64,000 nucleotides of DNA from Dermacentor variabilis (lineage: Eukaryota; Arthropoda; Arachnida; Ixodida; Ixodidae), in contig NC_134572.1 in assembly GCF_050947875.1 (NCBI RefSeq), positions 159,981,105 through 160,045,104 of the forward strand, in the 5' to 3' direction. Shown here one piece after another: positions 39,227-50,918 of the stretch; the stretch's first letter is position 1, and every line of letters starts with the position of its first letter. The position numbers and the translations under genes are program-made. Under the pieces are notes generated by a model. The model was not told the origin of the DNA, did no database searches, and saw only the letters and a program-made list of their open reading frames with translations.

Positions 39227-42140
39227 CACTCCAAAAAAACTTTACACCCTTTGGGGTGCATATCTGCCGCACAACGATAATCGTCATCTGTCTTGCCCGC
39301 GTTTCTTTAACGCTGCGAGCCCGGTACTTCCCAGTCACGAACGGCATGCGCGTTATGGACAAGAACGGCACCGAGAGCGGCGCTGCTGCGCCGGCGTTGA
39401 GAGTGCCGCATGCGAAGCAAAATTCTAATAGCGGGTGGTACCCCTCTCCCATCTCTCGTTCGCACCGCTTTGATTGCCTCCTGCAATGCGCGTGTTTGGG
39501 CACGTTTCGTGCCGCGCGCGGTGTGTGCCTACGTGTGTGCGCGTGGACATTTCATTCGAAGGGCGATTTACAGTCTGTTTCACATTTAGGGAAACTCGGA
39601 GCGCATTGCATCGCGATGCGGCGAGCGCTTGAGTCAGGCGGCGGCAGCAGCTCGCGCAGCTGCTCGAGGGGCGGGATCTTGAACGGCGTCGTCTGCTACG
39701 GCGGCGCGCGCTGGCCGCATTGTCGGGAAGCGTTCTACTGTCAGTTGCAGGGCGCCGATCTCATGGTTACTGCGTGAAATGAGCCGGTATTCTTTACTAA
39801 GCGTTGTGCGACGCCCACTGATACGCCTCGAAGGTAAGTTCATCGCTGAAAGGTGCAGGGCAGTCATAGACGACGTACTGATTCCATACATTCTTGACGG
39901 CCCGTTTCTGGAAGGCGACTGTATATTCTAACGCGATAGGTTGCCGATCCACACTGCTCCTGTTGTGCAAGAACTGCCGGAAGAGCGCGCAGTCACTCTC
40001 TTGGAGTGGCCGCCTCAATCCCCGCTCCCACATCATTTAAAATGTCTGGGGCTCGTTGAAAGTATCACTGGCGCAACATCCCCTCTATCAGTCGCCCCCG
40101 AGGATAGGCTTCGATCCACCATTGTCAGCGACTGAGACGTGTTGCGAATGAAGACATCCCTGATCAAGTCATTCTACACTTCACTGCCTTCCAGGATGAG
40201 CGCTGTCATCGCTGCCGCTGGGGACATGACGAGATACTAACTGAAGTTCCGAGCATGACGTGTCCGATTCACCGCCGGCGGGCAGGGTCTGCCTGGTGTA
40301 GTGAATGATTGTCGAGAAAAATCACTTCCGGCTCATTGTCTTAACCTAAAACATTTCTTTAATCGTATCCGTTTGTTTCATCGTGTTCGACCCCCATAGT
40401 TATCATTGTTGAGTGCTTTGTTTTGCTTTCGAGTCAAACAAAGACTGAGCACGTTCCGCGCACATCTTGGTGCGTCTTGTCACTGCTTATTACGGTAGCA
40501 CACACAGTGAAGAAATATACGTGCACGCGCTCAGTACCCCGGCCTTTCGAAAGAACAAACCAAGCATGCTGTCAAAAGAAGTTTGTGGAACTCCATTATC
40601 GCCAATGCCTTCATTGCCTCGGAGTTTGGCTTCGCACAAAGTTTAGTAAAGAATATAAGCTCAGCTCCCGCAGTACCGATGAAATCGGTGCACTGCCCCT
40701 GACAGTAAGTAGCACGCTTCCCGACAATGCGGCCAGCGCGCGCCGCCGTAGCAGACGACGCAGATCACGACTCCGCCCCTCGAGCGCCTGCGCCTGCTCG
40801 AGCTGCTGCCACCGCACGACTCCATTGCTTGCCGCATCGCGATGCAATACGTTCCGAGTTTTCCCCTAAGTGTGAAACAGACTGTACACGCTTCTATTTA
40901 CCTTTAAGAAGATCGATACGATTGACGATTATTTTTATGGCTGCAAAAGGGCAGCGTCTGTTTAACCGTGTAAGTGACGCTGCGCAGGTAATTGTAAACG
41001 ACATCGTATGTGCCGCTGGAAAAATCGTACATACGATGCGGCACATACGAGCTAAAGTTATTTTTGCAGTGTCTCACAATGTTTGCTACAAATCCGTGTT
41101 GTCTCTGATGGCGACAACGGACTTCCATCGACACTGTGCGGAAATAAAAAAATATATCGCTGCATAGCACAAGTACGACATGCGTACACAACTTTAACTA
41201 GTACGTCCCCTACAATATGGAATAGAGGCAGCAATGTAGACAGCTTGGCCATTTTTTAACAGTGCCCAAGAGACGGAAGTTGAAAGTATTAGTAATCATT
41301 CCTGCTTCAGCAATGCCGTCGCGACCAAGACGCGGGCGTGTATCGTCCAGTAAGTCGATCGAGCGATGCAGTGGTGAAGCGGGAATGAACTCCGGTCATG
41401 TTCAATGCATCGTGCATGTATTCAATTTCTCGGCACGCGTGAACTTCGGCCACTGCTAGCGCATACAACAGAAGTGGTTTCCATTTTTTGGCAGCGCACA
41501 CACAAACGAAACACGAGAAAGAAGACAAGACAAGCGCTCGTCGAACAACTCAAAGTTTTTATATGAATAAAAGAATTATGTACCGAGTAATTTTTAAATT
41601 CATGTGGGTTACATATAAAAACCGTCATACACTCAGGAGTGATTAATGAACGCGCTCGCTTCGTTTGCCAGTTGTTTACTTCACTCGGCGCACCGCAGTA
41701 ATCCATGTCTGTCGTCTGCTTTTTTCGTACCATTTTCCTGTGAATCGGCAGAATTTCACTGGTGGCATCAACCCTTTCGTGTTTACTTTGCTGTCGTGAC
41801 AGTAAACAACGCGATAATAATTTCCGGTCATCCGAAGAGGCGCCGTCGCAAACAAGAGACGTTTCGCGCGCAGCGCGAACTGAACGCGGGCAAGACCGCT
41901 AACGGAAGCGGCGGCGGAAACCTACACCCGTTGGAGATGAAATCGTTCCGCCAGGGGAGAAACGAGCGCTGGCGTCTAGGATGAAACTTGGCGTGCGGTC
42001 GTCCATCAGTGTGGCGCAGCAGTCTCGACAGGAAAGTAGCGAGCGTCGAGTTTTCAAGAAAGGAAACGCAAGCAAGGCAGATGACGATTATCGTTGTGGG
42101 ACAAATATACACCCCACAGGGTGCAACTGTTTTAAGAGTG
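39227..42140. mobile_element. Large foldback DNA transposon, copy C, long inverted arms
   Basis: 2,914 bp from CACTCCAAAA to TTTTAAGAGTG, flanked by TA. The outer arms (39227-39390 and 41990-42140) match copies A and B. Further inside, 39575-39800 is repeated inverted at about 40645-40900 (TACAGTCTGTTTCACA, GCATTGCATCGCGATGCGGC, GTCTGCTACGGCGGCGCGCG). The right arm carries about 1 kb of extra sequence (40920-41985). The core at 39800-40640 has only a 79-codon minus-strand frame with no known family, so the element looks non-autonomous. Confidence 0.7.
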
Positions 42141-42326
42141 TACTGGGAAGTACCGGGCTCGCAGCGTTAAATAAAGAAAATGCTTAGAACGAGCGTGATA
42201 AAATGTCACTACGAGAGTTATTGCTGCCGTAAACCTCTCCGGTAAGCCAGCATTACGCAAACTACGTCATCGAAAGACGTGGCCTCTGCCGACCGTCCTC
42301 CCCTACCCCCAATGAGAAGAAAGAGG

Positions 42327-42494
42327 AGCTAGTCAGTCCTTCGAAGTATAGAGCTAGTCACGTGTGTTAATTAGACCTAGTCACGCCTTCGAATGAGAGC
42401 TAGTCAGACGTATTAATTAGAGCTAGTCACGAATGAGAGCTAGTCACGCGTATTAATTATAGCTAGTCACGCCCTTGAATTAAAGCTAGTCACG
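42327..42494. repeat. 23-bp tandem array of AGCTAGTCACG
   Basis: Eight copies of AGCTAGTCA(C/G), one as ACCTAGTCACG, starting at 42327, 42352, 42375, 42398, 42421, 42438, 42461 and 42484. Spacing is 25, 23, 23, 23, 17, 23 and 23. Spacers are AT-rich and include TTAATTA and TTCGAA. Confidence 0.9.
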
Positions 42495-42756
42495 CCTCAT
42501 AAAAAAGCCCCTGTGTTTCTCCTGCACTACTCGATATTATTTCTTCGTTCATGGAACATACGCAAGCCACCATTGAACCTGTAGCTTGCGCAGCGCGACG
42601 TTTTGCTGGGCGCCGAGCGCAGCAGCTTTATACCCTTACACAACGCTACTCGTTGCTTTGTATTCAAAACAAACTAATGCAGCATGCTTCTGTATTTAAC
42701 AGACAAAAGTACGGCAAGAGATAATCATAGGAAAATTTGGCCGAAATTCGAGATCA

Positions 42757-44816
42757 GTCAGTCAGTGAGTCAAGAACTTTATTGAAGTCCTGAGGAGTTT
42801 CAAGCCGTTGGAGATCCCACGCGGGGAACTCCTCCGGCAGAAACCGTAGGCGACGCCCAAGTCGGAACGGGAACGTGGTGACACTCCGCCAGTTCTTGGG
42901 CCCTCTGGGCGGCCTTGAGTTGGAGTTTGAGGTCCGGGCTTTTGAGGGCTTCTTCCCATTCGGGCTCAATGGAGAGAGGGCCCTTTGGTAACGCGGTACA
43001 TTGCCATAGCATGTGCGAGAGTGAGCAATAAAGTTCTGGGCAGTCTGGGCAATTTGCCGGGATTTCTGAGTTATAGTGACTTAGTAGGCCTCGTGACGGA
43101 TACGAGTCCGTTTGTAGCATTTGAAACGCGGTCGCCTGCGCGCGTTCGAGTTTGGCGTGTGGGAGCGGGAATTTGGTTCTGCCTTTCCGAAAGTGGGAGG
43201 TGATTTCTTGGTAAGTGAGCAGCGGGTCATTAAACTGAATGTCCAGCCCCTCGGAGGCCATGAGACCGTCGCGGCGGGCAAGTTCTCGCGCACGGTCGTG
43301 GGCCGTTTCATTGAGGTTAGCTTTTTGCGGGTGAATGTCTTTCCCCATGTGAGCGGGGAACCAGGAGAGGCACCGTTTGCTCTCTTTTGAGCTCGCTAGT
43401 AGTATACGCGCTGCTTCTTTAGATACGTTGCCGCATTCGTAGGCCCGAATTGCGGCACGCGAGTCCGTGAAGACATAAGTAAATGTGGGGTCTGCCATGG
43501 CGATGGCTACGGCTATTTGTTCTGCTTTATCGCTGGATCTCGTTGTAACCGATGCGGATGATCGTAGCGTTCCGTTGCCGTCCACGACCGCTATTGCGAA
43601 AGTGGATGTGCTGCCGTACTGGGCCGCGTCCACAAATGCGGTGTTTTCACGATCCCCGTCGATGCGGTCGAGAATCGCGCGGGCGCGGGCCCGGCGCATA
43701 CCCACGTTGTGTTGTGGGTGGACGTTTCTGGGAAACGGCGAGACTTTGTATTTGTCTCTAATTTCGCTCGGTAGGGTAACCGCGTGCTCGAGATAGGGAG
43801 AAGGGGAGACATTGGCTTCATTTAGGATTAGCCTACCGGCTTTGGACGAGGATAGGCGGAGTATTTGCGCCATAGTCTGAGCCTCGATCACTTCGTCGAT
43901 GCTGTTGTGCGTGCCTAGCTGGTCAACCTTTGCTGTACTTGCTCTTGCTCGAGGAGCACAATGCACGAGACTGACGCAGTGGCCGCGTCGCGGTAAAAGC
44001 TTGTCGTCCCTGCGAGGAGGGAGCCTAACCGACTCTGCAGGCATTTTCACTAAAGTTATTCTCTCTCTCTCTTTGTGGAATTGCCAAGACCTGTTTGATG
44101 CTCTTGCGCATGAGTGTGTTTAGCTTCGTCTTTTCTATTTTCGTCCAGTTGTGGGCAGAGGCGACGTAATTAATGTGACTCATAAGTGACGCGTGGTATA
44201 CGCGCAGAAGTTTATCTTCGCAGAGACCCTTCCTGCGCCCCGAGACTCTGTGGATGAGTCTTATCATGTTTTCGGTTTTGGCGGTTAAGTGTTTGATCGT
44301 GTGTCCGTGGCATCCGGTGTATTCGATTAGGAGCCCAAGAATGCGTATGTGGTTGACTCGCGGAATCTGTTGTCCGTCTCTTGTGTGTAGTGCGAGCGGA
44401 AGTTCGTCTAGAGGTGTTAGGTAACGGACTCCTTGGCAAGACTTGCGAAATAGTAATAGTTACTATTTCTTTGAGGATAGTTTCATTCCTGTGTTTAATA
44501 GGTACTCTTCCGTGGCATCTAGGGCAGACTGTAATGCCTGCTCCATGTCTCCCAGTGAGCCTCCCGGGCTCCAGATGGTAATGTCATCTGCGTATAGAGC
44601 GCAGTTTACGTTTGGGATCTGTCGTAGTTTGTCTGCGAGTCCCTTCATCACTATATTAAATAGTAATGGAAAGATGACTGAGCCTTGTGGTGTTCCGACG
44701 GAGCCCAGCGTGTAGGGGTCCGACTAAAGTTGCGAGACTCGCAGTCGGGCTTCTCTGTCTTTTAGGAAGGAGCGTACGTACTCCTGAAATTTCTGGCCGA
44801 GGCCGAGGCCTGCCAC
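42757..44816 (-). mobile_element. 5'-truncated I-clade LINE with 12-bp TSD
   Basis: 2,060 bp flanked by AATTCGAGATCA (42745-42756 and 44817-44828). On the minus strand: end of reverse transcriptase (LYADDITIWSPGGSLGDMEQ near 44600), RT C-terminal scraps to 44030, then a long intact frame (42800-44050). That frame holds the RNase H domain (AFVDAAQYG, KAEQIAVAIAMADP, VFTDSRAAIRAYE, SWFPAHMG...NETAHDRAREL) and a C-terminal finger (CPDCPELYCSLSHMLWQC). The 3' tail is short TGAC repeats after AATAAAG, not poly-A. Confidence 0.92.
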
Positions 44817-44828
44817 AATTCGAGATCA

Positions 44829-45835
44829 CTGTTTTCTTTTAATTCCAGGCCGAAAACAGCCCTACTTCCCACGTTCTGAGATTTTTCGAATTCTGCCACC
44901 AAAATTGCAAAAAGAATAATAATAATGATACGCAAGGGATAGTTAATACACATCTCCGCGTAGCAACCTATGCCCAGAAAGAATTCTGAGAAACTCGCAA
45001 TCGCGAGACATACTCAAAAAGTTTCTAAAAAAATGTCTGCTTTCTGGCCTGTTCAAAAGTTGTGTATCATTTTAAAAAGTGAATACTTTTATTTGCGAAC
45101 CTCGCCGGCTTTCGTGACTGCGGTTGCGGCCTGGCTGTTCTCTTGCCGAATAGGCCAACCAATCACAGCGGAGTATACGTGCACCGCAGGCGCCGCTAGC
45201 TTCCTTGCACCACCACTAGATGGCGCTTGCCTCCGCGCATCCGCTGCAGCGGTGACGCCGGCCGCGCAGAGAAATAAAAAAAAGCAGAAAGCTAGCCTTC
45301 GCGCATCCTCAGCTCCACATTAGTGAAGAAGTAAACCCTTCCTCTTGCCGACACAATGGATTCGAATTGCACTACGTACGTATGCGCATGCTGCCTCTGA
45401 AACCATGATGCGTTCAAGGCGCCCGTCGTACTCGGTTGTAGTCAGCAACTCCGCTTAACAAAAAGGATCGGTATAATTTGTTAGAGCCCGCGATTGTGTG
45501 TATGTGTGTGTGTCTGCCTGTGCGTGTACTCATGTTCCGACTCCTTATGCGCTCAAACAAAGCTTCGCCCTAAATTAGATTCCAACTACTTGGATCTGCT
45601 GCATATTTCTTTGTATGTGTTGTGGGTTTGTGCAAACTATCGAATGTATTTTATGTATATTAACAAAGTTGTGTGAACAAGTTATAAAAACTATGAAAAC
45701 ACAAAAATGTTTACTTTTCTTTTACATTGCGTAAGTCCGAGCATCGTTTCATTCCCTAAGCCGCATTTGTTGTTGTTATATTGAGTTTTAAGTGCCAGAA
45801 CCACGATATGAGAGAGAGAGAGAAAGAGAGATTCA
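44829..45835. other. Intergenic; SINE scrap and (GA)n at right end
   Basis: No gene seen. 45781-45812 resembles the inverted 3' part of the tRNA-derived SINE (GCCAGAACCACGATATGAG), followed by a GA run (45811-45833) that borders the next LINE's 3' end. Confidence 0.45.
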
Positions 45836-46728
45836 TTGATATACAGAAAGGAAGAGAGGTCTGCATCAGCTATCACTTGCTCTGGCCTGCTGCTCTACAC
45901 AGGGGGAAACGGACGGGGAAGAAAAGGGCTGGTGAGTGATGATGATGATCATATGAAGAAGGGTTGTGTAATACAAGTTCGCAGCGTTGTGGCATCTCTG
46001 AGGCCATGCGTCCAGCCCAGTGGCTTGGAGAAGGGCTATAACGGCACTTGTTATCAGGGCTGCGCTGTTGGCACTAGGCCAAGGACCTAAAAGAAACTCG
46101 TCTGATCGCCGCCTCTTATCGACGTCTGCAATGAAAGAGACTAGTTGCTATCTTTCTTGCGCGTACGCGGGATAAACGCAACATATATGATCAAGTGTTT
46201 CTGACAGTATTCACAGTTCGGGCTGGTATCACTGCAACCTATCAGATGTATATAACGGCCGTTGAATGCGACACCGAGGCGAATCCCGTTAACCATGCTT
46301 GTTTGGCTTCTTTTGAGCTTGTGAGGCATACGAAATTTCGTTTCTTGGTCCCATTTATGTGCTCGCTTTTGTCCTCGATCTCGTTGGATCCAGTGTTCCA
46401 AAGCACGGTTGCGTAGTACGCAACGAAGTATGGCGTTCGTGTCTGTTCGCGAGAACTAAATGCGTACTTCAGAAGCATTATTTAAAGCAGTTTTCGTTTC
46501 AGCGTGCGCCTGTTCGTTCCCTATCACGCCACAGTGTGAAGGTACCCCTTGAAAGGTGACATTGTGGCCATTTCTATTTGCGTGGTCGAGATGCTCTGTA
46601 ATGTCTATAGCCATTGAATAATACGGGCCCCGTCTAAGGGCACAGTCAAGCGTTTGAAGAGCTGTCTTGAAATCGCAGAATATCGTCCATGCGTGAGGAG
46701 GCTCCTCGGAGATAAATCGAAGTGCCTC

Positions 46729-47843
46729 TGTTACGTTTCGCCTACGACGCGCGGTTTAGCCGGCGCGGATGCAACGGACGCCGGGGCTTCGTTCAAAGCG
46801 GCAGACATTTTGGCCCGTTCGGCGCCGCCGCTACGCCTCCCCGCCAAGCGCGTCCAGGCATGTTCCAATGCCACGTGTCTTCGTGTGCGTGTGTGTGTGT
46901 ATGTGCATGTTGGTGCCCACGCTTGTCGAAGCGCGGCAGCCGGGGAGAGGAGCTCCCCCAACTGTGAAGCGAGGAGGTCTGACCGGCGCCGGCCCGGCGG
47001 ATGCGTCACCTACTCATCCCAACGTGCCCGAGCGGCACCGGCCCGGCGGCTGCGCCACCTTCTCATCCCAACGTGCCAGACCGGCGCCGGCCCGGCGGAT
47101 GCGTCACCTACTCATCCCAACGTGCCCGAGCGGCACCGGCCCGGCGGCTGCGCCACCTTCTCATCCCAACGTGCCAGACCGGCGCCGGCCCGGCGGATGC
47201 GTCACCTACTCATCCCAACGTGCCCGAGCGGCGCCGGCCCGACGGCTGCGTCACCTTCTCATCCCAACGTGCCCGAGCGGCGCCGGCCCGACGGCTGCGC
47301 CACCTTCTCATCCCAACGTGCCCGAGCGGCGCCGGCCCGGCGGCTGCGCCACCTTCTCATCCCAACGTGCCCGAGCGGCGCCGGCCCGGCGGCTGCGCCA
47401 CCTTCTCATCCCAACGTGCCCGAGCGGCGCCGGCCCGGCGGCTGCGCCACCTTCTCATCCCAACGTGCCCGAGCGGCGCCGGCCCGGCGGCTGCGCCACC
47501 TTCTCATCCCAACGTGCTCGAGCGGCACAGTCACGTGCGCGTCTTTAGGGGCGTTCCTTCTTGCCCTCAACTGCGAGAGTATAAAAGCAGCTGCCCCCGG
47601 ACGCCAAGAGAGGCTCCGATTTCTTCTGTTGAGTAACGTGCACTCCCGTCTCTCTACTTCGGTCGACCTGACCGCCCGCTCTTATGCTATGCTAGAATAA
47701 ACAAGTTGTTCTGTTACCTGTCGACTCATGCTTTGCCGGGACCTTCGAATGCTTCCAGTTGTGCCCCAGGCCGCCAGGCCAACGCTACCCTTGGGGCTTG
47801 CGACCCAGGTGCAACAACGGGCGTCAGCGCTGAGGTCCCAACA
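46729..47843 (+). mobile_element. Solo LTR (1,115 bp) with internal minisatellite
   Basis: TGTTACG ... CCCAACA ends, flanked by CCTC at 46725-46728 and 47844-47847. A plus-strand TATAAAA (about 47582) and AATAAA (about 47695), 115 bp apart, suit an LTR promoter and polyadenylation signal. The host LINE reading frame resumes across it. Family not identified. Confidence 0.85.
46986..47524 (+). repeat. 49-bp minisatellite, 11 units
   Basis: Exactly 539 bp = 11 x 49. The unit contains GCGCCGGCCCGGCGG, then CTCATCCCAACGTGCC. The first five units alternate between two variants (GATGCGTCACCTAC and CTGCGCCACCTT types), giving a 98-bp dimeric pattern; the later units are nearly uniform. Because 49 is not a multiple of 3 and the unit lacks stops, all three plus-strand frames stay open; none looks like a real protein. 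Confidence 0.93.
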
Positions 47844-48284
47844 CCTCCCAGATAGCAACAAGTTCTGCGGCAGTTGATGCTGACATATGGTCTAGTTCCA
47901 ACCGCCGAGCGATGGTCCTATGTAGGATGGCGAAGGCTGCAGTGGAGGCATATGGCGTGACAGAGCCATCTGTATACACGTGCTAGGGTGAGTTGCTTGA
48001 GGCCAATGGATGCAACGGATGACTTCTTTGTAACTACAGAGGTCTGCGGTGTAACGAAAGGTTTAGTCAGCAACCAAGGGGGTTTTCTCGGAATACAGGC
48101 GGGAGAAAATCTTGACGGCAGAATATTCTGATGAGTCCTTCAAAAGCTAGAACCTGTGTGGACGTGGCACGGAGCGACGACAGACAATGGTGTCTGTGTC
48201 GGTTCAACACGCGAACTTGCAATCGAAGAGGCTCGCAGAGCAAGCTTGTACACCAATAAGACAAGCACGAGCTTCCGCTATTGT

Positions 48285-48550
48285 TTCATTGGTTGATGGG
48301 CATCGTGGGAGGCCCAGAAATGTGCGCAATGCAAAACCACAATATGATTATGACGGACGTCGCAGGGGTGGACCATGGATTAATTCTGACCGCCTGGCGT
48401 TCTTTAACGCGCCCCCAATGCGCGGTACACGGGCGTTTTTGCATTTCGCTCCATCGAAATGCGGCTGCCATGCCCAGGATTTGATACCACGTCCTCGGGC
48501 ACAACGCCAAAGTCCCTACGGCGTGAACCCCCCCCCCTCCCCCGGCGGTT
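48285..48550 (-). mobile_element. Degenerate tRNA-derived tick SINE
   Basis: Minus strand: box-B-like GGTATCAAATCCTGG, GCAGCCGCATTTCGATGG, GCGAAATGC, then GCGCGTTAAAGAACGCCAGG and CATAATCATATTGTGGTTTTG, in the same order as the SINE at 53125 but clearly diverged. A C-rich run (48530-48543) lies at the head. Confidence 0.78.
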
Positions 48551-49139
48551 AAGCCGCATTTTCCACCTTGTCTCGGTTACTATTGATTACGATGAAGCAA
48601 AGGCAGAAGAGTACGCATTTGGGCTGGTTGGTTCATGATTACGAGCAGTAAACAGCGCTAAACAACAGGACGAGGAGAGGTACACAGACTGTGTCCCTTT
48701 CCTTGTCCTGTTCTTTAGCACTGTTTACTTCTCGGAAGCAAAGGCGTGCGCAGCAAAACAAATAAGCTCAGTTCCGATGTTTGGGTGGATTTTGCTATGG
48801 CATATAAAAATTTCGTTGAAATAGAAAATTTGCGAAGACACCTATAAGCAGTTCTTATCAGTTGTGGATGCGAAAGCATTAAGGTCCAATTCAAAAGGAG
48901 CTGAGCGGTCCTTCAAAATTTGCGCTGCGAGTAATCTGCCATAGCGGCACGTGCTGCCCGAGCCAGCAAGCAGCAGCAGCCTGCGGTGCCAACGCCGCAT
49001 GCCACCGGCACGGCGATGCCCTCTCCCCTCGCGCAGCACCTGGCGCGCTAGCGCGGTAGCAGGTTTACCCTTCGCCCTAATGCCTCTATTTCGCCCGCTA
49101 TGCCAGCGCCTCCTACGACGCACGAGATACGTGCGCTTT
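48551..49139. other. Unrecognised repeat-like GC-rich segment
   Basis: 49008-49070 (GGCGATGCCCTCTCCCCTCG...) is repeated at 50543-50595, next to the second hAT MITE, so both are copies of one dispersed sequence. No protein. Confidence 0.5.
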
Positions 49140-50325
49140 CTTTCTTTATTTATTTGTTTCCATTGCTAAAATACAATGACGGGGGCTAAGATAAACGCTG
49201 CAATGAGGCAGCTTGAGGTGCCCTTAGCCCCCGTGTTACATGGTGGCAGTGAGTAGCGCAATCGACCATACGCAAAGAACATTACATATAAATATTAATT
49301 ACAATCATCAATCAATTCAAGAGAATTTTCTATAACGAAACAAACGAAAAAGGAACAAAGAAATGGGATAAGGACAAATAAAAGCAATGCAAATAGTACG
49401 CACCACTACATTACATACACTTGGCAATACGTAAATAAATGTGAAGATCGCGTACACTTGACGATGCGTAATTAAAGGTGAAAAGATACGATGGTCGATA
49501 GATATTGGAATAAGTAAGGGAAAGAAAAGGACGAGCAAAAATTATGTCATTACAAATATTTAACAAGACACACATGTGAATACAAGGGAAAAAGAAATTA
49601 CGCTTGATTCATTATTTAGGAGAAGGTTCTGATAAGTAACGGCAGTTCTGAACCTGTTATGTTAATGATGTCAATGCCAGCGTCATGTAATGAATTAATC
49701 AGTCTGGGTAATTTATTTTTCGTCATTTGCAAACCGTAGTTTTGAGGGGGGTATAGACCAATAGGGGGGTATAGACCAATATTCTCAGTGACGGGTGATG
49801 TAGCTAGCTGTATTTCTTTGCAGACAAGCAATTTCATTAAATACGCTGTTTTCAGATCTTGAGTTTGAGTGCCATATACGAAGGAGAGAGCGGTTGTATA
49901 GAGAGCAGATTGTAGGCATGTTGTATTGTTTAAAGAGGTGCTGACTGTGACTGTGATATGGCACGTTTGCAATGATACGTAAGATCTCTTTCTGTAGTAA
50001 GTGTATTTTCCTGAGGTTAGTTTCAGTTGTTGTGCCCCACACAAGGTGCGTATAATTAATGTGTGATGCAAATAGTGAGTGGTAAATTAATATTTTTACG
50101 GTTGTTGGTAGACGATATCTGTTCTTATTTAGCATTCCCGTGATACAGCTAAGCTTTTGTACTACAGAGTCTACTTGTCGATCCCAGTTTAGCGTACTAG
50201 AGAAGTATGTACCTAATACTTTAATTTCATTTACTATTTCTATGCTCCCATTGTTCATCTCTAAAGTGTGGCTTTGTGGAATCTTTGTGCCTTTCGCATA
50301 AAAGATTACGGCTTTTGTCACGTCA
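49140..50325 (-). mobile_element. CR1-like LINE 3' fragment
   Basis: The minus-strand frame 49785-50321 encodes the RT thumb and C-terminal region (IKVLGTYFSSTLNWDRQVDS, LIYHSLFASHINYTHLVWGT, LLQKEILRIIANVPYHSHS). Then come a frame change, a 3' untranslated region and an AAATAAATAAAG-type end at 49140-49160. Similar in plan to the LINE piece at 62852-63176. A 20-bp tandem duplication lies at 49745-49780. Confidence 0.85.
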
Positions 50326-50596
50326 TGCTAGCTTGCCCAACTGCCACAGAATCTAATGGGGTGCTCTGGAGTAAGTCGCGGTGATTTTTACGTTACCGCT
50401 TCCGTCACGCGGGCATGACGGCGGAAATCTCGGTCCAAGTAGCATGACGACATAAAGCAGAGTGCACAGGCATGCCATCTAGGAGGCGTTGGCTCTGCTC
50501 CGTCGAGAGACGCTCGTGCCGAGAGCGAGTGTGACGTGGCGTCATGGCGATGCCCTCTCCCCTCGCGCAACGCCTGACGCGCTAATGCAGAAGCAG

Positions 50597-50910
50597 TAAA
50601 GCCCCTTAAACTTCGTAAAGTAGCGCCACGCTTTGATGAATGCCGCCTCCTCCTCGCGCACTCTAACCGAGGCCGATGCCGCGTCGCTATTGGCCTAATA
50701 GCATCACGTGGGCCCTCGCGCCAGGTTTCAGCGCCATTTTCGCTCGAGAAGCGTCTACGGAGTGGCGAGGAGTGCATGTTGGCTCCGTTCCTACGCTCGA
50801 GCAGTGTAGGCGGCGCAACGTCGCGAGGGAGCGTGAAAGAGAGGAGAAACGAGGAGGCGTGAAGGCGGAGGAGGAGAGTGTCGCTACTTTACGAAGTTTA
50901 AGGGGTTATA
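50597..50910. mobile_element. hAT-type MITE, copy 2
   Basis: 314 bp, same terminal inverted repeats and interior as the copy at 16981-17296. Flanked by AGAAGCAG (50589-50596) and GGAAGCAG (50911-50918), an 8-bp duplication with one change. Inserted into the repeat shared with 49008-49070. Confidence 0.9.
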
Positions 50911-50918
50911 GGAAGCAG

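Larger units (their letters stand above)
45836..48270 (-). mobile_element. I-clade LINE fragment interrupted by a solo LTR
   Basis: Minus strand. RNase H begins on the right side (about 47850-47990, YTDGSVTPYASTAAFAIL, then STAAELVAIWEV) and continues on the left side of the LTR (about 46480-46728, EALRFISEE, IFCDFKTALQTLDCALRRG, GVPSHCGVIGNEQAHAETK). Then comes the C-terminal block to 46141 and the 3' untranslated part to about 45836. Frames are broken. The halves join exactly across the LTR and its 4-bp duplication. Confidence 0.83.

Noticed and set aside
39256..39777. 173-codon plus-strand frame
   Set aside because: It runs through the inverted arm of foldback copy C and mirrors frames on the other arm.
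42327..42494. CRISPR-like repeat array
   Set aside because: Repeats are 11 bp with about 12-bp AT-rich spacers, with no cas genes, in clearly eukaryotic DNA.
46654..47700. 348-codon proline/arginine-rich open frame
   Set aside because: It comes entirely from the 49-bp minisatellite, which is open in all three frames, and it starts inside a LINE in the opposite orientation.
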